From the NCBI GenBank assembly GCA_015661935.1, contig DQVD01000048.1:1-6174 (forward strand): a DNA stretch of 6,174 nt, read 5' to 3'. How positions within the stretch are numbered: position 1 is the first letter of the stretch; every line of letters begins with the position of its first letter. A model generated the notes under the pieces. It saw nothing but the letters and a program-made list of their open reading frames with translations, was not told the DNA's origin and ran no database searches. Positions 4,547 through 6,174 of this stretch are shown here, piece after piece. Made by a program: the position numbers and the translations under genes. The stretch is from Desulfocapsa sulfexigens (GTDB lineage: Bacteria; Desulfobacterota; Desulfobulbia; Desulfobulbales; Desulfocapsaceae).

Positions 4547-6174
4547 ATGGAACAGGATAAAATTCGAAACGTTGCGATTATCGCCCATGTCGATCATGGC
4601 AAAACAACACTCGTTGATGAGTTGTTTAAAAATTCCGGTATGTTCAGGGAAAATGAACGAGTCGACGAACGTTTGATGGATTCTGGAGATCTTGAGCGGG
4701 AACGTGGAATTACCATCACTGCTAAAAACGGATCTTACAAATATAATGATTGCTGGATTAACATTATTGATACTCCCGGTCATGCAGATTTTGGTGGTCA
4801 GGTTGAACGTGTACTCCGAATGGCCGATGGTGCCTTACTTCTTGTTGATGCTCAGGAAGGTCCCATGCCTCAGACCTATTTTGTTCTTAAAAAAGCCTTG
4901 GAAAATAACCTGCCGGTAATCGTTGTTGTTAACAAGATAGACAAACCTGCTGCCCGCTGTGACTGGGTTGTGGATCAGGTTTTTGACCTCTTTGTAAAAC
5001 TGAATGCCCCTGATGATATCCTTGATTTTCCGGTTGTTTATGCATCTGCTAAAGAAGGCTATGCCCTGAAAGAGCATACGGATGAGGTTGTTGATGGTGG
5101 AGATATGCATGTTATTTCCAGAATGATTATTGACGAGGTTCCCGCTCCAGCCGGCTCTCCTGATGCTCCTTTGCAAATGCAGGTGGGTACCATCGATTAT
5201 GACCCATATCTGGGGCGTCTTGGCATTGGAAAGGTTGTGAATGGCAATTTGTCTATCAATCAGCCAGTTGTGGTTGCCCGTCGGGATGGGTCTATTAAAC
5301 CGGTTCGTATTACAAAAATTTATCGTTTTTCCTGTGATGAAAAAATTTCCACCGATTCAGCCAACACCGGTGAGATTGTGGCAGTGGCTGGAATGGAAGA
5401 TGTGACTGTTGGTGTCACATTTACCGACCCGGAGGATCCCAGGCCTTTGCCGCTGATTGATATTGATCCTCCAACCATCTCCATGAACTTTATTCCAAAT
5501 GACTCACCATTTGCTGGAAAAGAAGGAAAATACGTCACTTCCCGTCATATTGAAGAACGTCTGAAGCGAGAAACTCTCTCCGATGTTGCACTGCACTATG
5601 AACCACTAACCGATGCCGTGGGCTTTAGAGTTTCCGGACGTGGTGAGTTACATCTCTCCATTCTTATTGAAAGCATGAGAAGGGAAGGGTACGAACTCCA
5701 GGTTACCCGCCCCCAGGTGATATTGATCAAAAAAGATGGCAAGACTCTTGAACCTTATGAGGACTTGACTGTTGATGTTGATGAGCAGTATCAGGGGCCT
5801 GTTATAGAAAAACTTGGTAAACTTAAGGGCCAGATGGAAGAGATGACCAACCAGAATGGTATGGCTCGTCTCAAGTTCAAAATTCCAACCCGTGGATTAC
5901 TTGGTTACCGCTCAGAATTTATGACCGATACCAAGGGCATGGGGATGATGAGCTATGTGTTTGCGGAGTATGGGCCATGGGCCGGAGAAATTATTAATCG
6001 TGTGAATGGCGTGCTGGTGGTTAAAGAACCCTGTACATCTGTTGCCTATGCTTTGTTTAATCTGCAGGATCGCGGTAAACTATTTGTGGGGGCTGGATCG
6101 CCAATGTATCAGGGACAGATTTTAGGTGAACATTGCCGTAGTACTGATCTGGTTGTAAATCCTGCAAAAGGAAA
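4547..6174 (+). CDS. typA: Translational GTPase TypA/BipA, 3' end beyond the window
   Basis: TypA (BipA) is a ribosome-binding GTPase of the EF-G/LepA family that acts in large-subunit assembly and in growth under stress or cold. The frame is open from ATG 4547 to the right edge, covering 542 codons of about 600 usual for the family. The G domain motifs are all present: G1 AHVDHGKTT (13-21), G2 ERGIT with Thr56, G3 DTPGH (75-79), G4 NKID (129-132) and G5 SAK (167-169). A beta-barrel domain II follows (about 200-295), then the EF-G III-like and V-like domains, with the family signature [16 protein letters not shown] near residues 363-378. The TypA-specific C-terminal domain includes [12 protein letters not shown] and [10 protein letters not shown]. 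Only the extreme C-terminus is missing, because the window ends. AAGAGG at 4535-4540, six bases before the ATG, is a good ribosome binding site. The gene has its own promoter candidate at 4430-4458 and a terminator in its leader. Confidence 0.98.
   Translation, partial: MEQDKIRNVAIIAHVDHGKTTLVDELFKNSGMFRENERVDERLMDSGDLERERGITITAKNGSYKYNDCWINIIDTPGHADFGGQVERVLRMADGALLLVDAQEGPMPQTYFVLKKALENNLPVIVVVNKIDKPAARCDWVVDQVFDLFVKLNAPDDILDFPVVYASAKEGYALKEHTDEVVDGGDMHVISRMIIDEVPAPAGSPDAPLQMQVGTIDYDPYLGRLGIGKVVNGNLSINQPVVVARRDGSIKPVRITKIYRFSCDEKISTDSANTGEIVAVAGMEDVTVGVTFTDPEDPRPLPLIDIDPPTISMNFIPNDSPFAGKEGKYVTSRHIEERLKRETLSDVALHYEPLTDAVGFRVSGRGELHLSILIESMRREGYELQVTRPQVILIKKDGKTLEPYEDLTVDVDEQYQGPVIEKLGKLKGQMEEMTNQNGMARLKFKIPTRGLLGYRSEFMTDTKGMGMMSYVFAEYGPWAGEIINRVNGVLVVKEPCTSVAYALFNLQDRGKLFVGAGSPMYQGQILGEHCRSTDLVVNPAKG

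Overview
The window looks like a chromosomal segment from an anaerobic, sulfate-reducer-like bacterium of the Desulfobacterota. The main evidence is a short-chain flavodoxin that is very close to the Desulfovibrio type, including its two flavin-stacking residues at the same positions. The TypA sequence and the moderate base composition are also compatible. Genus cannot be fixed from the sequence alone.

Layout, left to right. (1) A flavodoxin gene (35-481, +) with its own terminator. (2) A decayed strip (about 557-1440) with no intact gene. It holds a 19-bp hairpin, a pseudogene of the AAA+/DUF4143 ATPase family that has lost its P-loop and carries two in-frame stops, and the 3' half of a tRNA-Arg(UCU) without a matching 5' half. 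(3) A strong hairpin terminator just after the tRNA remnant, shared with a leftward two-gene operon. That operon (3009 to 1463, -) encodes a multi-spanning membrane protein of the YdjM/DUF457 hydrolase-like group followed, with a 4-bp overlap, by a small exported protein of unknown function. (4) Divergently transcribed, an XPB-like superfamily 2 helicase (3064-4419, +). (5) The GTPase gene typA/bipA (4547 to beyond the right edge, +), preceded by a good promoter and then by an intrinsic-terminator hairpin lying between that promoter and the typA ribosome binding site.

The intact genes are mostly housekeeping or stand-alone functions: electron transfer, envelope, nucleic-acid remodelling and ribosome-associated GTPase. 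I see no complete novel system, CRISPR array, toxin-antitoxin pair or intact mobile element. The two observations most worth checking are the tRNA 3' fragment, which starts at the anticodon loop as a tRNA-type attachment-site footprint would, and the terminator within the probable typA leader, which suggests attenuation or obligatory read-through.
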